A DNA stretch of 64,000 nucleotides from Ceriagrion tenellum (Eukaryota > Arthropoda > Insecta > Odonata > Coenagrionidae). Location of the stretch: NCBI GenBank assembly GCA_963169105.1, contig OY720633.1, forward strand, positions 34,488,795-34,552,794. The letters are read 5' to 3'. This document shows, in pieces, positions 11,605-24,200 of this stretch. The translations under genes and the position numbers were made by a program. Within the stretch, counting starts at the first letter, position 1; the number at the start of each line of letters is the position of its first letter. Under the pieces are notes generated by a model that had not been told where the DNA came from, searched no databases, and worked only from the letters and a program-made list of their open reading frames with translations.

Positions 11605-12583
11605 TCATTCACTGAGAAATGTTAAAATATTATTTAACTCATTTCTCTGATGTGATTCATCATCTGGTGACAGCTCGACTCCATACACATCATTGTCAGG
11701 AAACAATGTAAACAGTAATTCTTCAGCAGAGGCAATCATACTTTTCCAAATTGGTAAACATATGTCTCTATAATGACTAATGAAAGCATTTAAGTGAATC
11801 ATCGTAGATATGATCCTGACAACATTAGAAATGTGGGATAATTTCATTCCTGTATTAATATTTAAATATATAATATTCCCTATGATTAAAAATGCTGTCA
11901 GTGTAAAAAATAAGGCGTAGAATGCTGAATGAATAACATATTATGGGTGTAGAAGATCATCAACCTGGGAAATTAAAAACTGCATGCACAAATTCAGTGC
12001 CATTTTAAATTTCTAGCATGTATCATCATGTGAGTACATTGTAAAGTAGACCACCATAAAGTCGGTGTCTACTGTAAATGTATACGAGAAAATATATTCG
12101 ATAAATAGGTTTTACAAGTTACAGAAAATTAAAAGCAGAACTTAGGACAAGACAAGTAAATTAAACTGGAGCTATATTCATTTGATCAGAGCAAAAAAAG
12201 CCACTATGTTCACACAATGTTAACATATATATCTACCTATTTTCAGGCTTAATTAGGTCTTCATTTTTTAGAGGATACACAACAAAAAATCCCATAAATT
12301 ACTCACCATACACTTTGCAGTTGTACAGTCCAGACATTTTAGCTATCTTTTGGAGCTTAATTTCAGAAGCGAGCCTCCTTGTTATTCCAAATGATTCTGA
12401 AAATATATCTGTTTTCCATAAAAAGAAAACTGCATGGAAATTTACGAACACAGAGGAGACTGAAGACTTAATAAATTCAAGATAAAAATAAAAATCAAAT
12501 TATGCTTATTGGAGAAAAAAAAACAAAAAAAATGATCATAAACCTAACATTGATTCATCTACCATACCTGATAAATTAGCCAT
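11605..12583 (-). CDS. Candidate small gene, 3 exons, 116 aa, function unknown
   Basis: Model complement(join(11605..11849, 12307..12396, 12568..12583)). Exon 1 is only 16 bases: ATG, then MANLS plus one base, directly preceded by an in-frame TAA and followed by a donor CAG|GTATGG. Exon 2 (90 bases) has an acceptor TATTTTCAG and a donor GTATG|GTGAGT. Exon 3 starts after TTAATACAG and runs to TGA. All three phases agree (1, 1) and no stop interrupts. The predicted protein is mostly helical, with a hydrophobic middle (VVRIISTMIHLNAF) and an acidic C-terminal part (VELSPDDESHQ). I do not recognise a family. The main alternative is a chance assembly of splice-like sites in AT-rich DNA. Confidence 0.42.
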
Positions 12584-13039
12584 TTAGAGAAGAATCCCAG
12601 GAAATAGCACTAGTAGGTACCTTCAATATACGTTAACATTTGACTCACTATCATGCAAAGAAAACAAAGAAATTATCTTCATGAAATATCAAAGTATTTT
12701 ATACAGTACTAACATGAGTACTTCTTACACTAAACTTCTCAAACAAGTAAATGGCCTCAGTAAAAAAATACACTCATGATAAATGATAACAGCAAAACCT
12801 AGTCTCCTCACCGACCTAGCAACTTAAAATAAGAAGTCATCCTCATCTGGGCACATAAAATGGTCCACAGAAATCAGTAATCAGCCACACTGCAGCTAAC
12901 TTCATAGAGTAAATAATCTGTAGTGAGGGAGGGATGCTTCACATTGTATAGGTATCATCAGCTCACATCAGATTATTTCCAGTTTGAATACGCTATTAAG
13001 TAAAATACAATGTGCATTTCTACAATATTTTATTCATAT

Positions 13040-13070
13040 GGCATGTTTCACTGCTTTACAGCATCATCAG
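13040..13070 (-). other. Hammerhead-like motif remnant
   Basis: On the minus strand the sequence reads CTGATGA, then a short stem-loop (TGCT GTAA AGCA), then GT and GAAAC. CTGATGA and GAAA are the two conserved core strands of hammerhead ribozymes, separated by stem II. Two extra bases between stem II and GAAA depart from the active consensus. Motifs of this kind occur in retroelement ends; this copy is probably inactive. Confidence 0.25.
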
Positions 13071-14881
13071 GTACAGGAATTTGTCCATTCATTTTCATTT
13101 ATTATTGTGATAGTTACAGGGGGGAGATGAAAAAATACCAACGTTTAAGAAAGGAAGGAGCATGTAAATTAGGGGTGGTGGCTTGGGAAAGGTCATTCTC
13201 CCACAAAGCTAATTTTATCAGAAAGGAGTGGGGAGGGTCATAAAAATAATATTTCATTCTAGAGGTCACTGGAGATTCTAATTTCCATTTGCTCTAGAGC
13301 ATCCATTTTTATGCCCTCGGAAGTGACATGTGGAATTTTGGAAGTAAAACCACTCTTATAGTTGTTCTAATGAAGGTGTTATGCAAACGGTGAAGTGGAA
13401 TCTTTAATGCTGAAAATAGGACTGAAAAATATTTTAGAAAAGATGAAAGTATTTTACTTTACTATGTATAGAAACTGTTGATAATCTGATAGGTACTTAA
13501 ACTATTAAACATAGGTAAGGTTTTCAAATAAAAAATATATAATGATAAAGGAATAGAATGCAATTGAAAACAATGGAAAGATAGAGAAAGAAAAATTACA
13601 CTTGAATGATTTTTAATCCATCCGTGATTTAGTAGTCAATTTCCAAATACAGTCACACATCCATTTACACATTTCAGCTACACTCATGGAAAAATGCTTC
13701 AACCCTGACAGAGTCAAAAAATATAAGGAAGGATCCATTGTAGCTCCAAACTGACTAAGAGGCTTGTTGTCCAAGGTTATCATTTATAGCACATCAATCA
13801 CTTGAAAGCTGACCTGGTAATGCTGCCTCATAATTAAAAACACAAATATGGTTCTTTTTTCATTGAAATTTAGTTTCTTAGAATTTTAAAAATTCATCCA
13901 AGAATAGTGATTGGAACCATTATTCAGTTAGGGCTATATAAACCACATTTTACCAAATAAAAAACTCATTGTCCAGCACAACAGCTTGTTCCAAGGGCAG
14001 AGAACAAAACAAATCCCATCACAGTGACACAGATAAACTGACGCAATAAATACTGATACTAATAGAGTCTTTTCTCTCAGGGAGTATTTCTCATCACCCA
14101 TTTTAATTGAATTATCTCACGTAAACCAGAGTAGGACCCGTTAAATGAAGATTGAGGGGAATGATTATTAGCTTTCGTTAGAGAGCCAACTACAAAAATT
14201 TTGCAATAAAAAAGGGAACAAATATGGCACATAGAATATTTTAACTCATTAGCAGATACAATTAAAATCAAAGTCGACGCTAGAGCTCACATTCATTGGG
14301 TCACTTGCTCTGCAAAATATTTCCTAAATATGTACACGAATTTATCTCCTGGATACTAGTTTTATATATAGAAATAGATTAATGAAAATTCCTCTCGAGT
14401 GAAGTTGAGATAAAATTCACTACCTCAAATTAGGCCCAAAAAACAAATGAAGGTTCAATTGGCAATATCAATTTTGCTAAAGAATAAAATGAGCCATGAG
14501 TGAGTTAAATAAGCAAAAAGTGATTCTTTTAATTTAACTGTAACTATTAATTGAAGAATTAGTAGGAAATTTTCATAATCCCAGTATTTACCGCTTAATA
14601 TACACATAATTTTGCCTTAAAAGGTCTACCACTCATGATACTTGTTTTCATCACAAATAATTAAGTACAAAACAGTTCCATCTTGGCTATATCACAATAC
14701 CACAATGCGTTGAGATGCTCAATACACAGACACTCGCACACATACACTAGTTTCACTCAGTATTATGAGTCAAACCAAAATATAACTCATAACACATCTT
14801 CTAAGCCTCAATGCAATTGAGAAGTTTTCATTGAGGGAGAAGGTTCATTCACTTCCATCAGTAATGCATCATTCAGAACAA

Positions 14882-14887
14882 TTTATT
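14882..14887 (-). terminator. Possible polyadenylation signal of RNF139
   Basis: AATAAA on the minus strand about 40 bases past the RNF139 stop codon. Such hexamers are frequent by chance in AT-rich DNA, so the assignment is tentative. Confidence 0.3.
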
Positions 14888-14926
14888 CACATTCAGGAGG
14901 TCAATGCACACAGATTAACCATTAAG

Positions 14927-15284
14927 CTAATCAGGTCCTTCATTATCAATTTCCAAATCATCATCAAAATCCATTCGAGCCTCTTCACCATGATTGTCAT
15001 CAGTAGGTTCATCATCTTTATTTTCACCACCTGAGTCAATCCAATACAAAATATCATGACAGAGGGGGCAACGATCTTGCATGTAGAGCCACTTCCTTAA
15101 ACAGACACCATGGAAAAAGTGTCGGCATCTTGTGATTTTTGCACTACGCATTTCTTGATAACAAATGGCACAAACATCATCCAATTCCTGTAACTGTGCT
15201 CCACTTGCTTCTGGCAAAGATTCAATTTTTCGTACAGCAGTTCGACGCTTCATGAATACACTCCATCCTGCTTTTGCCTCACAC
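14927..15284 (-). CDS. RNF139: RNF139 exon 3 (RING-H2 and acidic tail)
   Basis: Acceptor TTTAAATAG precedes 15284; the first base completes the Trp codon begun in exon 2 (FNIW|CEAKAGW, as in the family). It codes residues 549-666 and ends in a stop. It contains the whole RING-H2 finger and the Asp/Glu-rich C-terminus. Confidence 0.95.
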
Positions 15285-18200
15285 CTATTTAAAAAGAAGA
15301 AATAACACCTTATGTTTCAAAAGTAAGGATAACAAAAACTACTAAATTAGAAAGTGATCATATTAACCCAATAGTGTAGTATTGGTCAATAAGAAAATGA
15401 AAACGAAATAGACATTGAACAAAATGTACTGTGTTCACTCACCATATGTTGAAGTAGGCATGGATACACATCATCACAGCTCTAATGGTTCCACCAGACT
15501 CAAAAGCCAAAATCCAAGCCCCATTGAAGAACAAAAATATGCCAAAACAAAACTCTACAGTGTTCCCAAATGCCCGAATGTAGTACACATAGTCGTCCAA
15601 TCTCTCCCAAAACACCGAACGGCATGCATCCACAAGAAAGAGAGAGTAAATAGCTAAAGACACCCAGACTTTTACTATCACCTCAACACTGAATGCTGAC
15701 ACAGCTAGGAGCCATGTTGATGTTGGATGATGGGACCACAAGTATGCCAAGAGAGAAGCAGGGAATAATATGAGAAAGGCACAAACTGCAAGGGCTCGAG
15801 CATGGCGTCGTAGGGATGGGTTGTGAGATGCACTAAGGGACATCAAGAGAGGGTTTACAATGTTATGAACAAAATGCAACAGAGCAGTGAACAAGAGGCA
15901 CACATTTCGACATAATCGAACAAAGCGCTTCTCAGGCTCCAATCCAGTCAATCCTGTCTGCAGGGCAAGGATGTAAAATAAAATAGCAGAGACAGTCCCA
16001 ATACTCTTCTCTTCATCCTCTTCTGCCTGAAGGGCCCACTGGAAAAAACAACCCACATAGTGACATATGTATGACACAGCACTAGTCATGCCCAGTACGG
16101 CTGTTGTGGTTTCACAGCCACTGATAAGAAGACTCTTTGCAGCTGCAGCCACAGCCCACGGTCCATTGTTATCCACTTCATGATCATCTCCAGTTGCACC
16201 ACTTTTGGCTATCAGAACAACTGCATGCTCGATTACACGGAGTATCCAGAATGTGCGAAGCACACATGGGACATTCAATCTAGACCACTCAGTTTCTACC
16301 AGGGTGCTCATCCCAAAGTTTGAGACAAAAGTTCGAGCATATTGGTAACCCCCATATATTGTGCGCACAACATTAAAAGCACTATACCACAACACAAACT
16401 TTACCAGAGCAAGAGGAAGGAGAGCAGCGAATACAGGAGCATGCTGAATGACGGAAGGAGGCAAAGGGAGAAGAGCAAGGAGAGATGGTGCCATGAAACT
16501 GACGGGAAGTAATTTCTGCAACAGAGGGTAACGAGGGCCAAGATGGACATAGCAAAATGTGAATGCAAGAACACACTGAAGCAAATAGTTCTGAATAATT
16601 GTAAAACCAAAACTATCTGTGTCCAGCAAATGTCCCAAGTTTAGCGATAAAATATCTTCAAGGGGGCTGTTATGTGTTTCAACTTTGGTGCTTTCCTCCT
16701 CTCCAGCAAATGTAGCAGAAACAACTGCCTTCATTGTACTCACATTAGTCCAATATGAAACAAACACTATACCCACTGACATTAAATACATGTACACAGT
16801 GACCAAATGCTTTGTCCACAACATGAATACACACAAAGCTGAAATACATCCTGAAAGAGAAGAAAATAGATATTAAATAGGTTGAAACTAGAAGGGGCCA
16901 CAAATAAATAAATTTAAAGGATCAAAAGTTACTACATAGCATCATAGATTCAAAGTTGAACATTCTCAGCACTCACTAAAATAATAAAATAGTTTACTAA
17001 TCAAAGCCCTCATTAACATGGGAAGAATAACACATTTTAAAATTAACTATCTTAACTAGCACAGACACAATCACCACAAAAATAAAGGATGATAGTGCAA
17101 AGCTGTTTAAAACTGATGTCCATTTGATTAAAATATTGTAAACTATTGTCACTAGACTATTAAGGAAGAAAATAAAAAAATGTGCAGGCACAAAATAAAA
17201 AAAATTTATAAGCGCACATACAGAGAACATATTTGGAGGGTAATTTATTTTCCCCTGTGAGGTTCTACCCATCCATGGAAACAATGAAAAAAAAATTCGT
17301 TCAGCTAACCAGGAAATTAGCTCATAATAAAAATATATAAACAGAAAACAGAAGGATTTTGCCAAAGAGAACTACACTCGCAGGTATCAAAAAGTATGAG
17401 AGTACTCAATGGAATGAAACTTGAATGCAGGGAGGAAAAATAACTACAAAAAAGGTTTTAAGTTTTGAACACTCAGCTTAAAATACTTTCACAGTACATA
17501 CAATGGTCTTAAGGAAGGAGATTATTAATTAATTAATTTTGCACACCAAATAATAAACATAATGACAAAAACAACTGAAGGAAAAATGCATGGCATGGCA
17601 TCAATAACTTTGAATATGATATCTGCTGGAATGGAGGGGTTCCCTAGTCACTCAAGGGAAAATAAAGATAGCATGATTTATTCTTAGGTGTTCCATTGGA
17701 TGAAAAGCAACATTCCGACAAACTTCTTCAAAATTGAATGAAGCTTCATCCTCAGCACAGATGACTTATTTAACAGGAAGGATGTTTCACCAAACCTGAG
17801 GATGATGCCATAGATAATTATTGCAGTATGAAGAATAAAGCCTTGACTCAAAGGAAGATGTTTGTAAAAGTAGTTGAAACCCACTAAATAAAAATTTCTG
17901 CATCAGATATACTATAATAAGCAGGAAATACCTAGGTATACAGAACAGTGATATTGGAGGAGGAAGCCCAACCCAATAACCCGATAAAGTGATGAATAAT
18001 CCATCCTTATTCAATTTCTTAGTACGTAGTTGCGACTTTGGTTTCAGTGCCCTACTTTCTCAGAATCTTTTGCATGATTTAATTGAAATACTCGCTTTTA
18101 CAACCATTCGGTTTATCATCCAATCAATGCCACTTATTTCTCTGAAACATTCCACCAATTAAAACTAATGGAGGTTCAAACGTTGATTACGTTATGTGAA

Positions 18201-21200
18201 AATGTCTCATCAGTTGGTGGATCATTCCATTGTGGAATATTCATTCCCTGCCAAGATTATTTTAATATGCTACTTATGGTCTTTGTCTGGCAGTGTGTTT
18301 GAATTCATGATCATGATGTATAACTCTCATCCTGATGAATGAGTGGCCATGTCAGTCTGAAAATTTTTCCATGTCTTGTTTTAACTTTTAATATTCTGGT
18401 CAAGTTAGCTGACAGATACTTCTACAACTTCAACCTACTGTGAGTCCCATTCACCCATCACAAGTTATAACTTACCAAGGCATTACATATATCTATTTTG
18501 GTATAAATGATTACAGAATTAGGCCTTGGAAACTTTAAAAATAAACTAGAAACTATTGAATGCTACTCTCAGTCATATTCTTTCTCGGACCCAAGGTAAT
18601 GCACATTAGTAGAGTGATGAAAGTATACCAGGAAAAATTGTTGGTTAAGGTAAATATTCAGTGCATTACACATGAGTTTCTTAGCCCTTGGCAGATGGAA
18701 TGAAACACCAAAATACCCCGATGGCAATCCAATAATCTTAGCAATGATTGAACCCTGACCCAGTAACCACTCTTTGTAACATTTTTCAGCACCTTAATGT
18801 ATGCCCACCAACGCTTTTGAAAACCTATCAATAACAGGGTAGTCACAAAGTATTAATTTGAAATTCCCTGAAATTTCCCAGACATATCCATGAATTTCTC
18901 TGACAAAATGACTCCCTGAAACAAAAAGTATGGCTATTCTCACAAATTTTTTGTATCCATTAAGGCACAATAAGAAATAAAACGCATAGCTACATTTGAG
19001 ATTCAAGGTCGCGGCCCAGCAAAAAAATCAGTTCTCAAAATTATCATTTATTGTTATGAAAATGACTGTTTCAAGTTCAAAACATAATGGTAACATAATT
19101 ACTGATTGACTGAATCTACCTCCTTTTCCTTCAATGCAATGACCTTTATTTTTTCTTTTCAACCCTTAATTTCTTTAGTCAACCTTTTCTTATTTATTTA
19201 TTTATTAATCCCAGGACACGTGCTTACATGTATGGGACAGTTCCAATAGGCAAATTAAAAATGTATATGTATAATAAGTATACCAGAATAGAATAACAAA
19301 ATATACACAGATTGAATACAAAAATACATAGCATACAGTTAACTCAATTACATAGAGGTAAGAAATTCATCCACCGAATAAAATGCATTTTTTATCAGAT
19401 ACTCTTTTAGTTTACCTTAGAGAGTGAGATAGATTTAATGCTTTTAATTTTAATAGGTAGGGAGTTAGAGAACATCACTCCTGCATAGAGCGAGCTTTTA
19501 GCACATAGCTTTAGATTATGAGTAACAGTTCTAAAGTCATTTTTCTTTCTTGTGTCATGCTTATGCAGCTGTAATTTTTTCTTACTCTTGCCAGGATTCT
19601 CACTGCCCACTTTTGTAGTTTAAAAAGCCTTATTGTGAGGTGGGAGTGGCCCCAAGCTACTACACCATGTGTGTCCAGTGTCCAAGTCGACTGTAAATAT
19701 CTGCATAATAGACTAATTTAGCAGTTGATAGATTTGATATTGGCAATATTTGTCTTAGTAGGTATCACCCCGAGGCAATTTTAGAGCAAAGACCATTAAT
19801 ATGTGTCCCCCATTGCATGGATTCATCAATTTCCACCCCTAAGAATTTAAAATTCGATACACGAGAGAGAACTTGTCCATTCAATTTAAGTAGAGGGCAA
19901 ATTAGGATTTTCTTTTGATATGGGTGAAACTGAACAAATGTAGACTTGTCTTTGTTGATGATTACTCTATTTTCAGTGCACCACCTTACCATGCAATCTG
20001 CGCCTTGTTGGAGGGTGTTGACAGTGCCATGAGTATATTTCATGAAGTAATTAGTATCATCAGCATACATTGTAAGGTCACCGTGATTGAGATAAGATGG
20101 AAGATCATTTATATAGAGGAGGAAAAGTATGGGGCCCACGATCGAGCCTTGGGGAACCCCTATTGAGACTACCTGTTGATCTGACATGGCCTCTATTTTT
20201 TTTCTTTCTTCCTAACACCTTGTTAGGTCCGGTCCTTGTTATCAGATTTTTGCTACTTAAAGGCATTCCCTTAACAATCTGTGGCATTTGTTAATTGAAG
20301 GATCATAGTCTTTGGGTAAATGGCTTTCATAAGTGCATCCTAATGCATGAATGCCATCATACACTTGTCTTTGTGCCCCTAGTGACTCATTCAAATGGTT
20401 TTCAATAATAATTACTTTTTAGAGTGAGAAACTTCTCCCAAAGAAAGTATCTCCTGAGCTTAAGATAAACATCAGATATTCAAAAGTGATGGATAATCCA
20501 TTCATGTTCCAATGAGTGGTAGTTGTGGCCTTGGTTTCAGCACCATGCCTTCTTGAAGTCTTTTACGCATATGGTGATGAAATACTAGTATTACTATGAT
20601 GTAATTTTATTTATCCAGCAATCGTTCATTCATTTACTTCTCCATACCATCTCGCCAGCTAAAATTGATGTTTATTGGTTACATGCAATGAATATGCTCC
20701 ATTTTTAAATACCTACTTGTGATATTTGCCCATATCTAAAGAATTTAATTCATGATTGCAATGTGTTAACCAGTGTACACACAATGTATATACCTGTGTG
20801 AGTAGATGCGTGAACAGAGTCACTATTAAAACTGCATCATGTAAGCACACTATGCTGTGCAAATGCCGGGACATAAAATAGCCCCCATTCTAACCAGGAT
20901 TATTAGTTCATGCATCTGTCCAGCCACATACTTGCACTGGTACATTTATCGTGTAAGCATACCTTTATAGTGGAAAATCTGACATTACCAATCAGCAAAA
21001 TTTGCTTCACTCATTTCTTTAACAGCTTAAACTCACGTCAAGGTAGCTGACACACACGTCTGCAGCTCCTCAGAGTCTGATTCCTCCACCCCTAGCCATA
21101 TCTAACCAAGGCACATGTCTTTTCCGTAGCAATTAGGGGAAAACTGGGACTCGCCAAAACCTTCGTAAAATCCAGGGACAAGACATTTCATGGATTCACA

Positions 21201-24200
21201 TATTTCAAACAGAAATTCCCAAAAACCAGAAATGCCAAAGCTAAGGAGGGAATATTCATAGGACCCCAAATTACTTTAACTTAGATGATGTCAGTTTCAT
21301 TGAAGTATTAAGTGGTGTTGAAAAAATGCCGTTTACAAGCATCTGCAACAACTTTATAGGCAATCATAAGGATGAAAAATATCACAATATTGTACAAAAA
21401 TTACTTAGATCACACCACTGCATGGGATGTAACCAGGGTGGCCAGTCAAGTATCAAGCTGAAATTCCCTGACTTTTCCAGATTTTCTGAACTACTTTCAC
21501 AATTTTCCAGACTGCTTGATAATATGTATTTTACGGAATATTAATGTATTTACACATGATAAAAATATGATTAAAAGCTGTTAAAGATTAACCCCAAAAT
21601 AAAATTAAGTAACATTATGATATAAAATGTATTTTTAACAGTTATGGAGCATCATCTGAATGACATAACATTGAACATACATGCAAATATTTGATGAATT
21701 TTATGACAAGCATATAACTTCAGGAATAATCAACAATTTCAAAATGGATAGTTCATTGTTTTATTCAATGAAACATTTAAAACATAACTTCAGGAACATG
21801 AAAATAAAGAAATAAATGAATAAAGCAAAATAATGAAATATTTTAAACATAAAATTACACTGTTTTCCATAAAGGCAACAAAAGTTACTAAGTGACAAGT
21901 TTTTTTAGTTCTAGAATTTCTTCATCAAATGCTTCAGCTTCTTTCTGCTTGTCTGACATAAGCTTAACTTTTTTCTTCTACAACTCCTCTATTTTCTTAA
22001 TCATTCTCTTCCGGTTTTTCTTGGCTTTCAGTTCAACAACTTTAGGTTTTCTTTGATTTTCTAAGCATTTTTGATAACAACTTCTGGCTTCTCTTCACTA
22101 GAATATCATCTTTCTACCTATGACAACTTTAGAAAATCCACCTTCACATTTAATGGCATCATAGACAATTCTATGACCAATTAGAGATTTATTAAATAGG
22201 TTTTCCACAATCATTTGTTCATTTACTGAAAAAACCCACTCAACGAAAGCATTGCCATGGGTTAATATGAGGACTTTTTTATAGAATTTGCCAAATCATC
22301 AGAAGCGAGATTTTCAATCAATAAATTCTTCCCAAAATAATCAAGGCACTGCATGGATTTCTCATAGTTTGAAGGCCACTCGTGAAGCCTCCTTCCCGGC
22401 AACAGATTGAAACTCTTTTAGTATCTTATCACATGTGTTCCCACTTGGCCAGTTGCTACATTGGAATATCTGCAAAGCCTTTTCTAGGCATTTACATGCT
22501 ATATTCTTAAGACTATGTAGTAAGGAAAGATCACAGAATGCAATTGCTTTGCATAACTCATTTTTAAGTGGTGACTTAGATTGTAATTTAAAACACATTT
22601 CTTTTAAAAATGTTATGCAGGCAGTATTAAATTTCACAAGTTCAATCTCTGTCAAGGAAAGTTTTTTCATCTTAGCCTTGACTGCAAAACTAAGCTGATA
22701 TTTTTTTGGCTCAATAACATTTTTCACATTCTTTACATAAACTTTTATGGGGGAATAAATCTTCAAGACTTTTTCCTTGACAAACATAACAGCCAAATCT
22801 GACATCAATACTGACAAATCAGTAAAAAGAAATGGGGCTAACGGTGAATTGCTTTGATAGAGTGTGAGGAATGGTTCAATGTGACTAGCATCAAACCTAT
22901 AAAAACTTAGTTTTAAGGGCAATAATTTATCCTCTAAGGCACTTGAAATAACTTTATGGCTATGAGTATAAGAACTTTTTGACCAGGATTGTTCTTAAGA
23001 TGCGTCTTAATTCTCTTAAATGTGGAAGCATAATTGAAGCTTGATCTGCACAATTGGAGCTTGTGAGCCACCTCACTGTACAGAACTTTAACCTTCATCT
23101 TACTGGGTTTTTCCACAGTATAAGCCTAGCTGGCCGGGGTTTTTTAATGTCCACAGCTTTTTAAATGTCCATTCTATGTGCTAAACGAACACCCTTGGCA
23201 CTAAAGGCGCACAATTTTTGTGCCGTAGAGACACGCTCGGAAGATAAAGGTTAAAGGCATCAAATCTGACCCTCTAATTCTTTTAAAATCACATCTTCGC
23301 ACAGGGAGATCCTTAAAAAAATTATATTGAGCTCGAAGAAACTCGACTATTTTCCATGGAGTTTTATTGGCACCTGCTTTAAATGCATTATTCATAACAT
23401 GTAAACCACAAGTACCAAGAGGCATGAAAATTGTCTACCAACCAGCACAACACCTAAATGCTGATCACACACACAGGGTGGATTTTGCCCACACAGCATA
23501 TAGTCGCGCTGAAATTTTTACCACGCAAAGGAATTGGTGAGCTTACATAATGATTGGTAAAATTGCCACATTACTCAAGCCAGCATAACAGGGGACATAA
23601 TGATTGCCAGACATGTCCATACCACCGTGCCAGTACAAAGTAACATTTTCTACCCAGAGAGTTAACATGAGTTGAAACATTCGAGATGAGAGCTCTTCTA
23701 GCACTGTGTGCCTTTTCTCAAGTATCACTCCATCGAGTGAGTGATAAAGCTGAATTTATTTCATTTGTATATATTTTTGTGCTGCTGCTTAAGGCCGTTG
23801 TTACACGAACTGGAAAAGCCAGAGCTGAGGCCGGAACTGGTTTCAATGTTTCTTAAATGTACACTTGCCCACATGTGTAGTTTTCCGGTGTCGGAAAATA
23901 ATTTGTTTTGCTATTTCATCCAGTCCTCTTGTTGCTCTATTAACTTGCAGTGCCGAAATCCCTTCTAGTAGCTACTATGCTCCATTCCTGAAGATAAGCA
24001 GTGTAATGTATGATGTTTACGTCGATTGAATTATTTGAAAGTAGGCCTTCTTTATGGAACAAGACTACGATCCATTTAAAAGACAAACTGGCATAAAATA
24101 GGAATGGAGACAAGTTCATACATTTTTGCAAGATGATTTACTTGAATTGGATCAGAAGACGTCTCCTGTATTTCTATTTAAGGGGGCTGAATACCTCGGC

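Larger units (their letters stand above)
12584..14926. other. Intergenic, no gene recognised
   Basis: AT-rich sequence between the small candidate gene and the 3' end of RNF139. It contains a ribozyme-like motif at 13040-13070 (listed separately) and otherwise only short frames on both strands. Part of the right end must be RNF139 3' UTR. Confidence 0.5.
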
